Positions 22,414-32,187 of a stretch of DNA of 64,000 nt are shown in pieces (position 1 is the stretch's first letter; each line of letters starts with the position of its first letter). Below the pieces are notes generated by a model. That model made no database searches. It was not told the origin of the DNA and worked only from the letters and a program-made list of their open reading frames with translations. A program made the position numbers and the translations under genes. The DNA comes from Ypsolopha sequella. Its lineage: Eukaryota > Arthropoda > Insecta > Lepidoptera > Ypsolophidae. The stretch lies in contig OW204000.1 of assembly GCA_934047225.1 (NCBI GenBank), positions 15,828,001 to 15,892,000 of the forward strand, read 5' to 3'.

Positions 22414-22997
22414 CAGTGCGCGCCAATCTTTTAGTCGCCCCAGTGAAGCTAGCCCCAAGAATCGACGCATTAGCCGTTTTACGGTGTCAGGGGGACGTTA
22501 CAAGAGCGAGGGCGCGGAGCACACCCGCCTGCATGCCGCACCACACCCCCCGCTCGCCATTCGGCAGGTGTCAACACTATGCGTTAGTGTTAGTGCTACG
22601 TCCGTACACTACACACGCGCGCGTTGCATGAAAAGTACGTTCGTGGAAAAAATTATATGATTCGATTAGTTAATCGTTGAATCTGTTTGTTTGTTGTTGT
22701 TTTGTTGATTTAGTTTGTTAAAGTTTATTGTTGTTGTTATGCCTCGCCGTCGTTATAGCGTTTTTAGGCGGCGACAATGTAGGAAAATGGTGTTTATATT
22801 AATTTGTTTTAATTAAACAGTTAAGATTGCACTAAAATAATAAATATATATTAAATAGGTAGGTACAACCAGTACACCTTCCCACTTATAGTAAACATTT
22901 AATAATCAACCGTTGATATTACTGTTTCCTTGACTGTACCTGCGCAAGCTTACACTCGTAACTCAATCAGAGGGGACTAAAAGATTGGCGCGTACTA
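22414..22997. mobile_element. TA-flanked TIR element, copy 2
   Basis: A 584-bp copy of the element at 7608-8203, with the same terminus CAGTGCGCGCCAATCTTTTA and a right end CGCGTACTA (one base changed). It is flanked by TA at 22412-22413 and 22998-22999. The interior is collinear with copy 1 and includes GTTGTTGTTATGCCTCGCCG. No coding capacity. Confidence 0.85.
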
Positions 22998-24348
22998 TAA
23001 ATTGATTTGAAGTCAGTACAGCGGTGTGAAGCCAGCGCTGACTTGTATATTCGCACACGAATATTTTGAAGTTAGTGTCGGCGTCGGCACTAATTCCATG
23101 GTCAGGTAGCATTACCCTTTTATGAAGAGTATCATGACAATTATATGATGAGTGTTCTTTTTCTTATTTTTCGTGAAAAATGGATTGATGGAAGACGTAT
23201 TGTGTGCAACTGGATATAATTAGACATTGGGACACTCGTGCAGTCCCAACTCTCAATGTATCACATTATGTTACAGTTGCACAATTATGCTGAGTGCAGT
23301 ACACTGACACAGAATAAGCCCTTTAAAGTACTTACATAATAGTTATTTAAGATACACGTGCGGAAAGTAAGGCTGCGCTCGTGTTTTCAATTTGGCACTT
23401 ATTCGTATAAAAACCTTTTACGCTCAAGTATCTTACAACATTTTTCAATGCATTTTGCGAGGAAATACAACAAAAAAATAAGTATAATAAAGAATGGTGT
23501 TTATCATCATTCAATTATTGCTAGAGCGCACATACTTATAAATAATTGTTTTTTTTTGAACAGCAAAACCTCCTTGCATGTTTGTAATTTTTAAAATTTT
23601 ATGACTTGCACCATGCACCACAGAGTCAAAAACTTAAAAAAATTACTTTATTTCACGCGTGAAATAAAGGATTTCAGTACCGTTTTATTTCACGCGTGAA
23701 ATAAAGAGTCGGTTTCCGCATAATTTTGTTACACAAAAAAGAAAATTTTACGAGCAACTGCATTGAAAATATGTTTACAATATCAACTCCACACGCGAAG
23801 ACAAGAAATTGAAAACCCTCACCGATTATCACGTATTTTTCTTTTAACTAACATCTAACCATCTAACAATTTTTGGGTCCAATATTTACGTAAGCATCAG
23901 CCACTAGAAAAGTAGCAGACAAATAAATAACAGAGCTCAGCAAGCTCACATTCGTATCGACCCGCGCTATTACTTACAAGCAACCTAATTCTACGTAGAC
24001 CAATATTGATCCACAACCTTTTACAACCTTCGACCTGTCTTTGTCTTTACTGACTGACCCGTGGTCGCACCTGAAAGAACCTGCGTTTATTTAAATCCTT
24101 GTTAAGTAATTTATGTAAACCGCGGCCATGTTTTTCCAAAAATATCAAGTTAAAACTAGAAAATACCGTTCTCCCCCGATCACCAAGGTTTCTAAAGCTA
24201 AAAGTGAGATTTTAAATTATTGAGTCATATTGGGTCATATTTTACCGGAAAACCACAGATTATACCGACAATGTAATATTTTATTGTATTCATGCATTTT
24301 TCAGTTATCAAAAGCTTTCAATAAACATAAACATATTGTCACGACATA
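22998..24348. other. No gene; contains two strong palindromes
   Basis: AT-rich DNA with no gene. The palindromes at 23646-23705 are annotated separately. Confidence 0.4.
23646..23705. repeat. Twin perfect palindromes around ACGCGT
   Basis: TTTATTTCACGCGTGAAATA plus AA occurs at 23646-23669 (24 bases with flanking C/G, fully self-complementary) and again at 23684-23705 (22 bases), 14 bases apart. Each centre is CACGCGTG. They could be binding sites for a dimeric factor or a foldback remnant. Confidence 0.7.
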
Positions 24349-24500
24349 TATTCCCGACCGAGGGTCAGAGGTGGTTCCAAGTGTTAACTGTGTAATGTAA
24401 GTCAATAGTCCACTCTTGGTACACCCGCTGTTCACCGACGATTATTACGTCCCTAATGTAGTGGGTGGTGAGCCCTATCACCGCACCTACTTCGTGCACA
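24349..24500 (-). mobile_element. SINE fragment, minus strand
   Basis: On the minus strand one reads CCACTACATTAGGGACGTAA, TAATCGTCGGTGAACAGCGG and GACCCTCGGTCGGGAA. The same GACGTAATAATCGT block occurs in the SINEs at 38957-39045 and 53405-53640, and the CTCGGTCGGG block at 58014-58172. It is a tRNA-related family by its better copy at 53405. Confidence 0.55.
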
Positions 24501-24532
24501 AATGGACCAACACCTTAAGGGGCAGGTAGTTG

Positions 24533-24870
24533 CTAAGGACCTTGAGTCGACCTGTGTCGGTACAAATATCGACAGAAACTATATTGAAATAACATACATA
24601 ATAATATCAGCGCCCACATTACGACGTTGCTGGGTCTCCGGATAGCGCAAAATAGATGAAAATAATACTTTTCACATGGACGCGATGGACAGAAACAAAA
24701 TATTTTTCTAAGCAATATTTTCCTTGTATTTTCATGCTATTTCTTATACGCGAGAATAATTTCCTAAAATGAAGTTGTTTTTTATAGTTTAACCAACAAT
24801 TAGTACTCGTAAATATATTTAAAAAAAAAATTAAACATACCGTTTAAGAGAAATAACTTTATCAATAAAG
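24533..24870 (+). repeat. Dispersed repeat X, copy 2 (uninterrupted)
   Basis: This is collinear with 17605-18472 but lacks the Tc3-like remnant and MITE T, so it serves as an empty-site reference for both. Matching blocks include GTACAAATATCGACAG, CACATGGACGCGATGG and ACCGTTTAAGAGAAATAAC. Confidence 0.7.
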
Positions 24871-24916
24871 GCGCCTTAACATGCCTTCCAAAGTACGCAG
24901 ACGGAACACAAGTTAT

Positions 24917-24990
24917 TGTGCATCCCGGGAATTGAACCCACGACGTCTGGGTTAGCTGGCGAGCACTCTACTACTAAGCCACAGAAGGTT
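24917..24990 (-). mobile_element. tRNA-like SINE head
   Basis: The minus strand reads TGTGGCTTAGTAGTAGAG (an A-box-like region) and then GTGGGTTCAATTCCCGGG (a B-box-like region) at tRNA spacing. The two ends do not pair as a 7-bp acceptor stem, so I do not call a tRNA gene. A tRNA-derived SINE head is more likely. Confidence 0.5.
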
Positions 24991-25011
24991 GCCTAGATAT
25001 AGATAGATATT

Positions 25012-25260
25012 TAGTATATTGTAGTATGTGTACGGAACCCTAATTGTACGAGCCCGATTTACACTTAGCCGGTTTTTTTATTCATGTCACAGTAAGTGAT
25101 TTATAGGTTTAACTACTTTATTTGATTGTAATACAGCGCCAATTGACTACTCATTGTAGTATTTGTACGGAACCCTAATTGTACGAGCCCGACTCGCCCT
25201 TAGCCGGTTTTTTATTCATGTTATAGTAAGCGATATATAGGTTTCACTACTTTACAGCGT
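25012..25260 (-). repeat. Tandem pair of GTTCCGTA-repeat ends
   Basis: GTACGGAACCCTAATTGTAC then GAGCCCGA and TTAGCCGGTTTTTT occurs at about 25029-25080 and 25157-25213, each followed by GTAAG(T/C)GAT and TATAGGTTT. The period is near 130 bases. It is a duplicated fragment of the GTTCCGTA family in minus orientation. Confidence 0.6.
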
Positions 25261-25540
25261 CAAATATTACAACCAATATATAAATTTAAGCGTCAAGTCA
25301 CGTGGCGTCACGCAGCGTAGCAAGTGCCAGCTACGTCGTAGTAAAGGCCTACGTCATAGTACATGTGGGTACTTGTGTATCATAGTGTTTTATGTCAATA
25401 ATCATCCTAATTTTATAATTTTGCTATATGAATAATTTATTCATTTGTACTACGTAACTTACTCGTACCTCTACGTATGTAGTAAATATGTAAATATCTA
25501 GAAATAAAACATGCATAAAACAACTTACGAGGCGGGCTGA
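25261..25540. other. No gene
   Basis: AT-rich flank with GTCACGTGGCGTCACG near 25295 as the only notable short motif. Confidence 0.35.
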
Positions 25541-25972
25541 TATAATAGGTCTTTACATATGAAATTGCCGAAATTTTCTTATACAGATTCATGAGTTCAT
25601 AATTCCTGTAATTCAATAGCTATTTCCATTATTTGTTTTTGGTTTGAAAGTTGATTTCAAGGTTTTACATCTACGTAATAAATTTTGTTTTTATTGTCAG
25701 TTTGAAAACAAAAATAAAATTTTCAAAAACAGTTCGTCCTAAATGCCATGCATTTCTATGATAAGATTCGTAATAAATTTTTACACACACACTTTTCAAA
25801 AATGAAATCAATGTTGCTGTTAGCTTAATGTTGTCTCATTCATACACAAAAGAAATTACATAATTTGGATTTGTCATTCCTAAAAAAGTTCCAAAAATGT
25901 TAGTTTTGAAAATTGAGTTTTCTTCAAATTCTCTATAGAAAACGGCAATTTCATATGTAAAGATCTATTATA
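25541..25972. mobile_element. TIR element with ACATATGAAATTGCCG ends
   Basis: A 432-bp element with inverted termini of about 29 bp: TATAATAGGTCTTTACATAT at the left, and the complement at the right ending AAAGATCTATTATA, differing at one base. It begins and ends with TATA, so a TA target is likely (mariner-like). No transposase is left inside. A degenerate AGGTCTTTACATAA end is seen near 13510. Confidence 0.7.
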
Positions 25973-26009
25973 ATTAGCCTAGCAATGAAAGCCTCTTATT
26001 AATGGAATA

Positions 26010-26343
26010 GACATGGTTTTATTTTTCGACGTAATCTCCTTGAAGCTCTATGCACTTCATCCATCGATGTTCCAAAGCCTTAATGCCATCTCTGTAACGG
26101 TTTTCCTCAAGGAAATATCTACCACAGACAAAATATCTGTCATCATCATTGGTCTGAAATCTTTGACCCCCTAAAAAGTTTCAAGCTTGGGGTATAGGTG
26201 ATAATCATAAGGTGCCAGATCAGGGAAATAAGCCGGGTGTGGAAGCAAATCGTAGTTCAATTCGCGAAATTTGGCCATAGCGGTGACGCGCGCATTGTCT
26301 TGGTGAAAGACGATTTTTTTTCTTGCCAGCCCTGGTTTTCTTT
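26010..26343 (-). pseudogene. mariner transposase C-terminal remnant 1
   Basis: On the minus strand one reads KKIVFHQDNAR, TAMAKFRELNYDLLPHPAYF, PDLAPYDYHLYPKL and then RWMKCIELQGDYV-like sequence after a frame break. HQDNAR carries the second catalytic Asp region, and the D-P-DLAPYDYHL segment the third (D34D type). The copy is truncated at its 5' side by the LINE tail at 26344 and has stops, so it is dead. Confidence 0.8.
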
Positions 26344-26480
26344 TTTCACGAATAAGAATATGAATAAGAATAATTTATTTGCAGAAATACAAAGCCATAT
26401 AAAAGAGTGTGTTGTATTAAGGCATGCAAAAAAGTAAAAGGTATTAACTTAAATCTAAATAATTACATTATACATTAGTC
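26344..26480 (-). mobile_element. LINE 3' tail, minus strand
   Basis: AATAAGAATATGAATAAGAA (tail repeats) then TAATTTATTTGCAGAAATAC form the minus-strand end of a LINE. It abuts the mariner remnant and probably inserted into it. Confidence 0.5.
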
Positions 26481-26543
26481 TTTATTACAATAAATCAAAG
26501 AAAATTAAGATTAATAAAGAAATTATGTCATAGGAATAAAGTA

Positions 26544-26935
26544 ATTTTCAATGCATGTGCTCGTAAAGGCCCACTTTTTATGCATCAAAACCGAACAGAA
26601 AGTCCATTATTTTGCCCTAGGGCTTTATTATTATTATTTTTTTATTTATTTACAATGGTTGGCTACCCTGCAGCCTTTCCTGTGTACCATAAATGTCATA
26701 CTTTTTTTCCACTGTTTAACGGCTCTGGATACAGTCCTTTTGAGCCAATTACAATTTAAAGTTCACAAAATTATATTTGTTTTATTTCCTCACACTATGC
26801 ATTGAAAAACGTAGTATGATACACGGGCGTAAGAGCAATAAATGACTCGGTTACGTTTAAAACACTCGCTACGCTCGTGTTTTAAATCGTCCTCGTAATT
26901 TATTCCTTTGCGCCCTTGTAGCATAAACTACTATA
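26544..26935. repeat. Three-copy repeat R3, copy 1
   Basis: About 390 bp, closely related to 54962-55330 and 61036-61432. It begins TTTTCAATGCATGTGCTCGT and contains CTATGCATTGAAAAACGTAG, the inverse of its start. It then carries TATGATACACGGGCGTAAGA and, inverted, TTGCGCCCTTGTAGCATAAA, with CACTCGCTACGCTCGTG as a central hairpin. It ends at CATAAACTACTATA. The structure suggests a non-autonomous foldback or TIR element. Confidence 0.7.
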
Positions 26936-26982
26936 ATAGCATAAGCAAGTCAAAATAGTGCATATTATATCAATTAAAGAAC

Positions 26983-27005
26983 ATTATATCATTGCAGTAT
27001 AGAAC
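26983..27005. repeat. Solo arm of the 14041 foldback
   Basis: ACATTATATCATTGCAGTAT followed by AGAA matches the arm of the perfect foldback at 14041-14176. The other arm and loop are absent. Confidence 0.55.
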
Positions 27006-27359
27006 TCATTTAAATTATAAAAAGGTCGTTCCAATAGAAAAGTCTATACATTAATATTATCACAGTTTTTAATATCTTTGTACAGTGCATTAAATATCTC
27101 TATATACGCTCTTGTAACTTATTCAGTAGATGACTTTAATATTTTCCAGTTATTGTTTCACCTTTTGGAAGATAATCAATCATTTAAATGCCTTTTCCGA
27201 CTTTACATAGCTTTCTTTAGAAATACATCTACGTATGTACATCATCCGTACATCTCCGTACCATCAGGAAGTAAGGATGAAAGCCTTAGCATGTCCCGAA
27301 AAAGATTATCTTTCATAAATATTTGAAATGAAATATATTTATTTATGTAATGTAGGTAT
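27006..27359. other. No gene
   Basis: AT-rich sequence. The 82-codon frame at 27078-27326 has no recognisable domain. GTACATCATCCGTACATCTC is a minor local repeat. Confidence 0.35.
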
Positions 27360-27560
27360 ATTAGATACGTTTACACTGTTGATTGTTGGCACTTGGTGGA
27401 ACTTGTGTTAAAAATGTGTTAGTGTCATTGATCGCACTGGCTGATGTTAACTATTTATTGTGTAATTAAGATCTTATATTAATTCCTTTGATAATGCCAT
27501 TAAGGCGAAACCGGTCAGGAAGTATTAAATAAATTTGTGGGATACTACAAGTGATTTTCT
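27360..27560 (+). mobile_element. Putative Penelope-like LTR piece
   Basis: The stretch holds a hammerhead-like motif (27483-27521) followed by AGTATTAAATAAATTTGTGG and GATACTAC. I infer a Penelope-like element from the motif; no RT or GIY-YIG coding is present. Confidence 0.4.
27483..27521 (+). ncRNA. Hammerhead-ribozyme-like motif 1 (degenerate core)
   Basis: Stem I is TTCCT (27483-27487) with AGGAA (27517-27521), 5 bp. The first box is TTGATAA in place of CTGATGA. One extra base (T) follows, then stem II GCC/GGC around ATTAA. GAAAC, a CG loop and GTC give stem III (AC/GT, 2 bp) and a GUC cleavage-type site. Two core bases differ from consensus (C3 to T, G8 to A), so this copy is probably inactive. 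Confidence 0.5.
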
Positions 27561-27769
27561 GTTCATTATGTATATTAGATACACTCATTACAGGTCGGTT
27601 TTTATGTAATATCAATGTAAATCATTAGCCTCACATTATGGGAGGTCATATCATTCATTAATATGACCATTCGATATCATTAAAGACCCCCTCCTGTTTT
27701 GAAGGCTGGGCACGCACCTGAACAATACTGATTGCGGTGTGTAACGATGTTCAAATTCAATAAGGAGCA

Positions 27770-27895
27770 ATTAGGAATATTCCTTTATTGCTTTATTGTA
27801 CACAGATACATTAAATATAATGATTTACAATAAAAAGCATGTACAGATGCGAGCTTATCTCTGAAAAAAGATTTTTTTCAGTAAAAAACCTTAGT
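27770..27895 (-). mobile_element. LINE 3' tail, minus strand
   Basis: TTCCTTTATTGCTTTATTGT, ACACAGATAC, AAAAAGCATGTACAGATGCG and AGCTTATCTCTGAAAAAAGA match the tails at 54781 and 58455. Only the UTR remains. Confidence 0.6.
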
Positions 27896-28007
27896 GAGAG
27901 AGGACATTATATAATAAAAATAAGAGTAAAAATAAAATTATTGAATATATAACAAAATATTAACATACAAATAAAATAATAATATATAAATTGAAATATA
28001 TTGGACT

Positions 28008-28273
28008 ATGATATACTGGACTATAATATACTGGCCGTTACAGAGTACCAGCGCTGTGTCGGGGTATATATATTTTTATGGATATGTATTATCTCGGCAC
28101 AGCAACATGCTGAGTTGCGACCTATTCGGTGGCGATGAAAGCATGAGAATGTATATATTGCTCTTAATTGTAATTTTTTTATTATCTTCATGTTAGTTAT
28201 ACGCATTAATGTATAATTATCTGTGTTTCTGTCTTGTGTTTTTCACTCTTCACCGAATAAATGTCTTTCTTTC
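28008..28273 (+). mobile_element. LINE 3' UTR and tail, plus strand
   Basis: The end CACCGAATAAATGTCTTTCT then TTC repeats matches the tail style of LINE B. Upstream, CCAGCGCTGTGTCGG and CGGCACAGCAACATGCTGAG belong to the UTR. No RT codons are recognisable. Confidence 0.55.
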
Positions 28274-28360
28274 TATATATATATATATATATATATATTA
28301 TAGAAAGAAAGAAAATAAACAAAGACATTTATTCTGTTAAGGTATATATATATATATATA
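28274..28360 (-). mobile_element. Second LINE tail in opposite orientation, with (AT)n
   Basis: An (AT)n run (28274-28299) is followed by TAGAAAGAAAGAAAATAAAC and AAAGACATTTATTCTG, the inverse of the tail just upstream. The two tails meet tail to tail and form an imperfect palindrome with the AT run as loop. Confidence 0.6.
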
Positions 28361-29049
28361 CACATGTCAACCATTAGGTATATGCTTCTATAGATAAAAA
28401 CATATATAAATAAATACATAAATAACTTATCAACTTTAAGACCGTGAGAAGTCTACGACAGTCACGAATACCGTGGGCAATAAATTAGAGTTCAATAGCT
28501 CTAACATTAAATGAGTTACCATGAGCTCCAGAGTTCCCGCAAAGTGGTTCTTTCAGAACCGATGCATGAACAAATGATATGATAATCGTTACCAAAATGA
28601 TGCTGAAAACGCGACACAACGAAACGTAGACGTACGAAAATTCTCTAAGAAACGTCAAGCATAATATTGGTACTATCAAATAAATTGCCGCTTACCTAAT
28701 TTTCGCCCGTTATATCATTGAGAACTCGCGAGAAGTGGGCTCGTTTGTTTTCTTCGATCGTTGTCTGCTGAAATTGGGCGAGGCGCGGCGTCATAAAAGT
28801 AAGAGCTTTCAAAGAAAAAAGAAGCACCGCCCGCCCCTGAAATATACGCCTTTGCAGCTTTGCTAATTATCTGCTTCCTTCTTATTAATATTAATATATC
28901 GTAAAATTACATTATGTGTATGTTTTTCTCTTGAATAATAATAAACAGAATATATTTATGCAACAAAATACAAGGATAAGTTTGAATTAAGATAAATAAA
29001 ACGGTATTAAGACTCGAATGTAGACTCCAAGTAGGCCGTCATTAGCCAG
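28361..29049. other. No gene; candidate regulatory patch
   Basis: Most is AT-rich. At 28690-28870 the composition is more balanced and looks unlike the repeats: GAGAACTCGCGAGAAGTG (an inverted CTCGCGAG core), GGCGTCATAAAAGTAAGAGC and TTTGCAGCTTTGCTAATTAT, the last two containing homeodomain-type cores. This is weak evidence for a cis-regulatory element. Confidence 0.25.
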
Positions 29050-29675
29050 GTAATAAAAAAAAAAACAATGACATAATAATTATAAAACGGCTACTCACGA
29101 TATGTTAAAGTAGGGTCACTGAGTGATGGCACTTATGACAGCTGCATTTAGTGATGAGGTACATTTCAAATTTCGGTTAAAAATAAAAATCAAGTGTGAG
29201 TTTACTCAACATTAGACACATCATTTAACATTCAACATAATGATACAAAAGGAAAATGTGCCAAAACCAGTGGCGTAGCTATCGGAGGGCTATGCGGTGT
29301 AGTGCCCCGGGGCCCCCAAGAGATGTTTAAATATCTAAATCGAAAAAAGTATTTTACTATCATTTATTTTCGTTTATTTTAACTTCGTCATTGCTTTGTT
29401 TTTAATTAAATATTATTGCGTAACTTGGCGACCTCCAACACGACCTATAAAAAATTAGAAACTTTTTTTAAAAAATTCTTTGTTTCTATACGAATTCTAT
29501 TGCACAATAAAGCAATATTCAAATCGAAAAATAATAAACGAAACAAGTAGTACATCACTATCAACAATGAAGTATTACATTTTTTTAATTCACACTTGCT
29601 TATAAATAATTACGATACTTTGTAGGCATTTAAACGTCATAGGCGCCATCACTCAGTGGCTCTACTGTAGTCAAA

Positions 29676-29725
29676 TATCGCCTGACTAGTTTCACTGTAA
29701 TAGACTAGTTTCTTCAGCGGCAAAC
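29676..29725 (-). ncRNA. Hammerhead-like motif 2a
   Basis: Minus strand: GCCG, the exact box CTGAAGA, an extra A, stem II ACT/AGT, GAAAC, TA loop, GTC, then AGGCGAT. Stem III is AC/GT. Stem I pairs GCC with GGC but has a mismatch next to the cleavage site. The first box and the GUC site are canonical; stem II is short. Confidence 0.5.
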
Positions 29726-29830
29726 GGGATTATGCGTAGGTGTCCCGCTTGGCACTGCGGATCGCGTATCGTATAAAATAAACAATGACATAATAACTAT
29801 AAAACGGCTACTCACGATATGATATTCAGA

Positions 29831-29880
29831 TATCACCTGACTAGTTTCCCTTTAATACAACAGTTTCTTCAGAAGTAAAC
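29831..29880 (-). ncRNA. Hammerhead-like motif 2b (best core)
   Basis: Minus strand: TTTACTT, CTGAAGA, an extra A, a weak stem II, GAAAC, TA, GTC, AGGTGATA. Stem I can form six contiguous pairs (two G-U). The CUGANGA box, GAAA and GUC are all intact. Stem II is poor because one base of the AGT seen in motif 2a is changed. Confidence 0.5.
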
Positions 29881-29920
29881 GGAGTTATGCGGGGGTGTCC
29901 CGTTTGGCACTGCTTTACAG

Positions 29921-31185
29921 TAAAATTTATTAATTCTGCGTTATAAAAAAACAGTAGGTTGTGTCAGAAATACAATACAACTGTAATTTATTTACTTCGT
30001 ATGTGGCTCTTTGCTTAACCACAGAGGTAGGAATCAATCTCAAATCAACGGTGGCCAAAGATAGCGGCGGCTATGTCAGTGATGGCAGCGCATTCGCTTA
30101 CGAGGTCATTTATAATTTTTTTTATTCCGATAAAATAAGTATTAACTTAACAAAGATTAAGGCTGTATGATACCTCACTTCGCTTCGCATGATCTTGCTA
30201 ACATGATCCATATTAATAATGAACGATTAAAACATAATAATTGCCCTTTAAAAAAAGTCGTACCGGAAGTGACGTACAAATTCTGAACATGCCCACCTAT
30301 ACGAGATGCGAACAAAGAAGTATCCACTTCAAAAATAACATGAAAACTCGAATGCTTTCAAAACTCGAATGTTAGGTGGTACTAGTTATTCGTAAAAGAC
30401 ATCGCATATTTTTAATAATAATACAGAATCCACTGCGCGTGAGCTCGACTTATGTACAGTCGACAAGATTCCCGTCTGTCCACCTTAAGAGCTAGTTTTG
30501 TGTGCAGTGGTTCGCAGCATCTTCCACTAGCCCTACCTTGCCAGTTTTCGTCTGCCAATAGTCATTCACACAACGACCAACAAGTGACTAATGAAGTCTG
30601 ATGGACCCGAAGACGCCATAAAAAGTGTATCTTTCATTGGTCAACAAAATGAAAAGTGGGGCTAACTGAGATCGCCACATGCAAGCAACAAGGTTTTGTA
30701 ACTGGATTGGCGAGATTCTTGTCGACTGCACACTCGACCGTTTTTTTTTAAAATCCCACAGCCCACACTTCGACCATTATTTTTTGCCTGTAGTACGATG
30801 CGCCCATTATTACTGTTTTATTTTTATAATTTATCATAGTTTCAATAAAGACATAAACGTTAAAAAGACGTAGAAATTGTTTCGTTATTTAGCAACTATT
30901 TCACTAGTATACGAACAACGTGAAAATTTTCCATTTTAAACGTAGAAATTCCTAATTAAATGAGCCAGCGGGATTCGTACTCGAGTACATGACCTCTTCT
31001 GCATTTTGGCTACGATCCAGCTGCCGTGACATTCGTGACCCGTTTCATTCCGGCAGGCGAGATCTTCCTTCCATTTTTAGAGATTCATTCAATTTAGAAA
31101 ATGCTGCACACCAGCTCTAAGTGTAAATAAGAGGAAAACATTTAGTAAAAGCATGCACAGCTATTGCTATTATCCGTACTCCGTA
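29921..31185. other. No gene
   Basis: Mixed sequence. The 69-codon frame at 29961-30170 and the 64-codon frame at 30679-30873 show no domain. GGGATTCGTACTCGAG near 30970 is B-box-like on the minus strand, but no tRNA fold is seen. Confidence 0.35.
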
Positions 31186-31375
31186 CCCCTATTACAAATG
31201 CGAAAATGTGTTTGTTCGTTTGTCCTTCTTTCACGCAGTAACGGAGCAACGGAACGACGTGATTTTTTGCATAGAGATAATTTCTGGGCCGGAGTGATAT
31301 AGGCTACTTTTTGTCCCGGGAAAGTACAAACGAAATCAGCGTGGGCGAAGCTATAGAAAGAAATAGGTAGATTTT
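31186..31375 (+). repeat. Common lepidopteran dispersed repeat, unnamed
   Basis: ATTACAAATGCGAAAATGTG, then TTTGTTCGTTTGTCCTTC, ATTTTTTGCATAGAGATAAT, GATATAGGCTACTTTTTGTC and CCGGGAAAGTACAAAC. The text pattern 'new-visitor' sequence with cleft CCCGGGAAAG is frequent in lepidopteran genomes. I cannot name the family and see no coding. Confidence 0.45.
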
Positions 31376-31414
31376 AACAGTCATTAAGACTCGATTTTCT
31401 GGATTTGTAACAAA

Positions 31415-32187
31415 ATATTAAGAAATACGTAGGGCGTTCAATAAAAAGTGAGAATGGGTATGTTGCCGGTAACTTTTACGAAATGTTATTTTATTTTTCG
31501 ATAGAGTCGACTTTTAGCATAATACACTTGAATTATCTTTTTTCTATGCTTAAAATTCCTTTCTTAAAAAACTCTTCGTCCTGAGCACCTAAAAATTCCT
31601 TTACTGCAGCAACTACTGCTTCATAATTTTCGAATCTATGTCTTCTCAGCTACCTTCAAATAAATAAAAATCACCAGGGGCAAGTTCGGGTGAATGTGGA
31701 GGATGCTCAAGTATTTCGAAGCCAGCATCTCTAATTGCAGCCATAGCAACGGCAGCAGTCTTGTGAGCCGGGGCATTATCTTGATGGAGTAAAACAATTT
31801 TTGCTAGTTTGCCTCACCGTTTCTCGCGAATTTCATTACGAATTTTTTTCATTTCTTATGAGTACAAAGAGTTAGTAACAGTAGCTCTATGGTCGGGATA
31901 TTCTATAATGACCACCCCTTTACTTTTCCAGAAAAGAGAGCCAATGATCTTTCCAGTGGAATGACTCGCCTTAAATTTCTTAGAGGTTGGAGAAGATGGT
32001 CTTTTTCAAGTCATAGACTGTAATTTTGTTTCTGGATTGTAATGTTGAAGCCACGTTTCATCTATGGTTTTAAATCGAGCCAATATACGATCAAAATGAT
32101 GTTGTAACAGTTCCAAAGAAGCTCGAGAAATGTTCAGCCTGGTTTGTTTTTGTGCATCGGTAAGTATTCTGGGGACTGCGTTTTTAT
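31415..32187 (-). pseudogene. mariner transposase remnant 2
   Basis: Minus strand, in order: VPRILTDAQKQTRLNISRAS, LELLQHHFDRILARFKTIDE, a TWLQHYNPETKLQS catalytic-Asp-adjacent segment, GVVIIEYPDHRATVT, KIVLLHQDNAPAHKTAAVAM, and AGFEILEHPPHSPELAPGDF. This is a mariner family different from remnant 1. Frame breaks and stops occur near 31660, 31830 and 31860. The N-terminal DNA-binding part is missing: the copy is cut at 32188 by the TTAA element. The sequence GGGCGTTCAATAAAAAGTGA near 31432 probably belongs to its 3' terminus. Confidence 0.8.

Larger units (their letters stand above)
29050..29920 (-). mobile_element. Putative Penelope-like LTR units in tandem
   Basis: A unit of about 154 bases occurs twice (hammerhead-like motifs at 29676 and 29831), each with CCTGACTAGTTTC, TTTCTTCAG and GGTGTCCCG(C/T)TTGGCACTGC. 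The block AAAACGGCTACTCACGATAT occurs at about 29083 and 29802. The same ACGGCT(A)CTCAC box follows the motif family at 35.8 kb. DNA between 29100 and 29640 has no gene. Assignment to Penelope-like elements is inference. Confidence 0.45.

Noticed and set aside
24917..24990. tRNA gene on the minus strand
   Set aside because: A- and B-box-like parts are present, but the ends do not pair as an acceptor stem and no full cloverleaf can be drawn.
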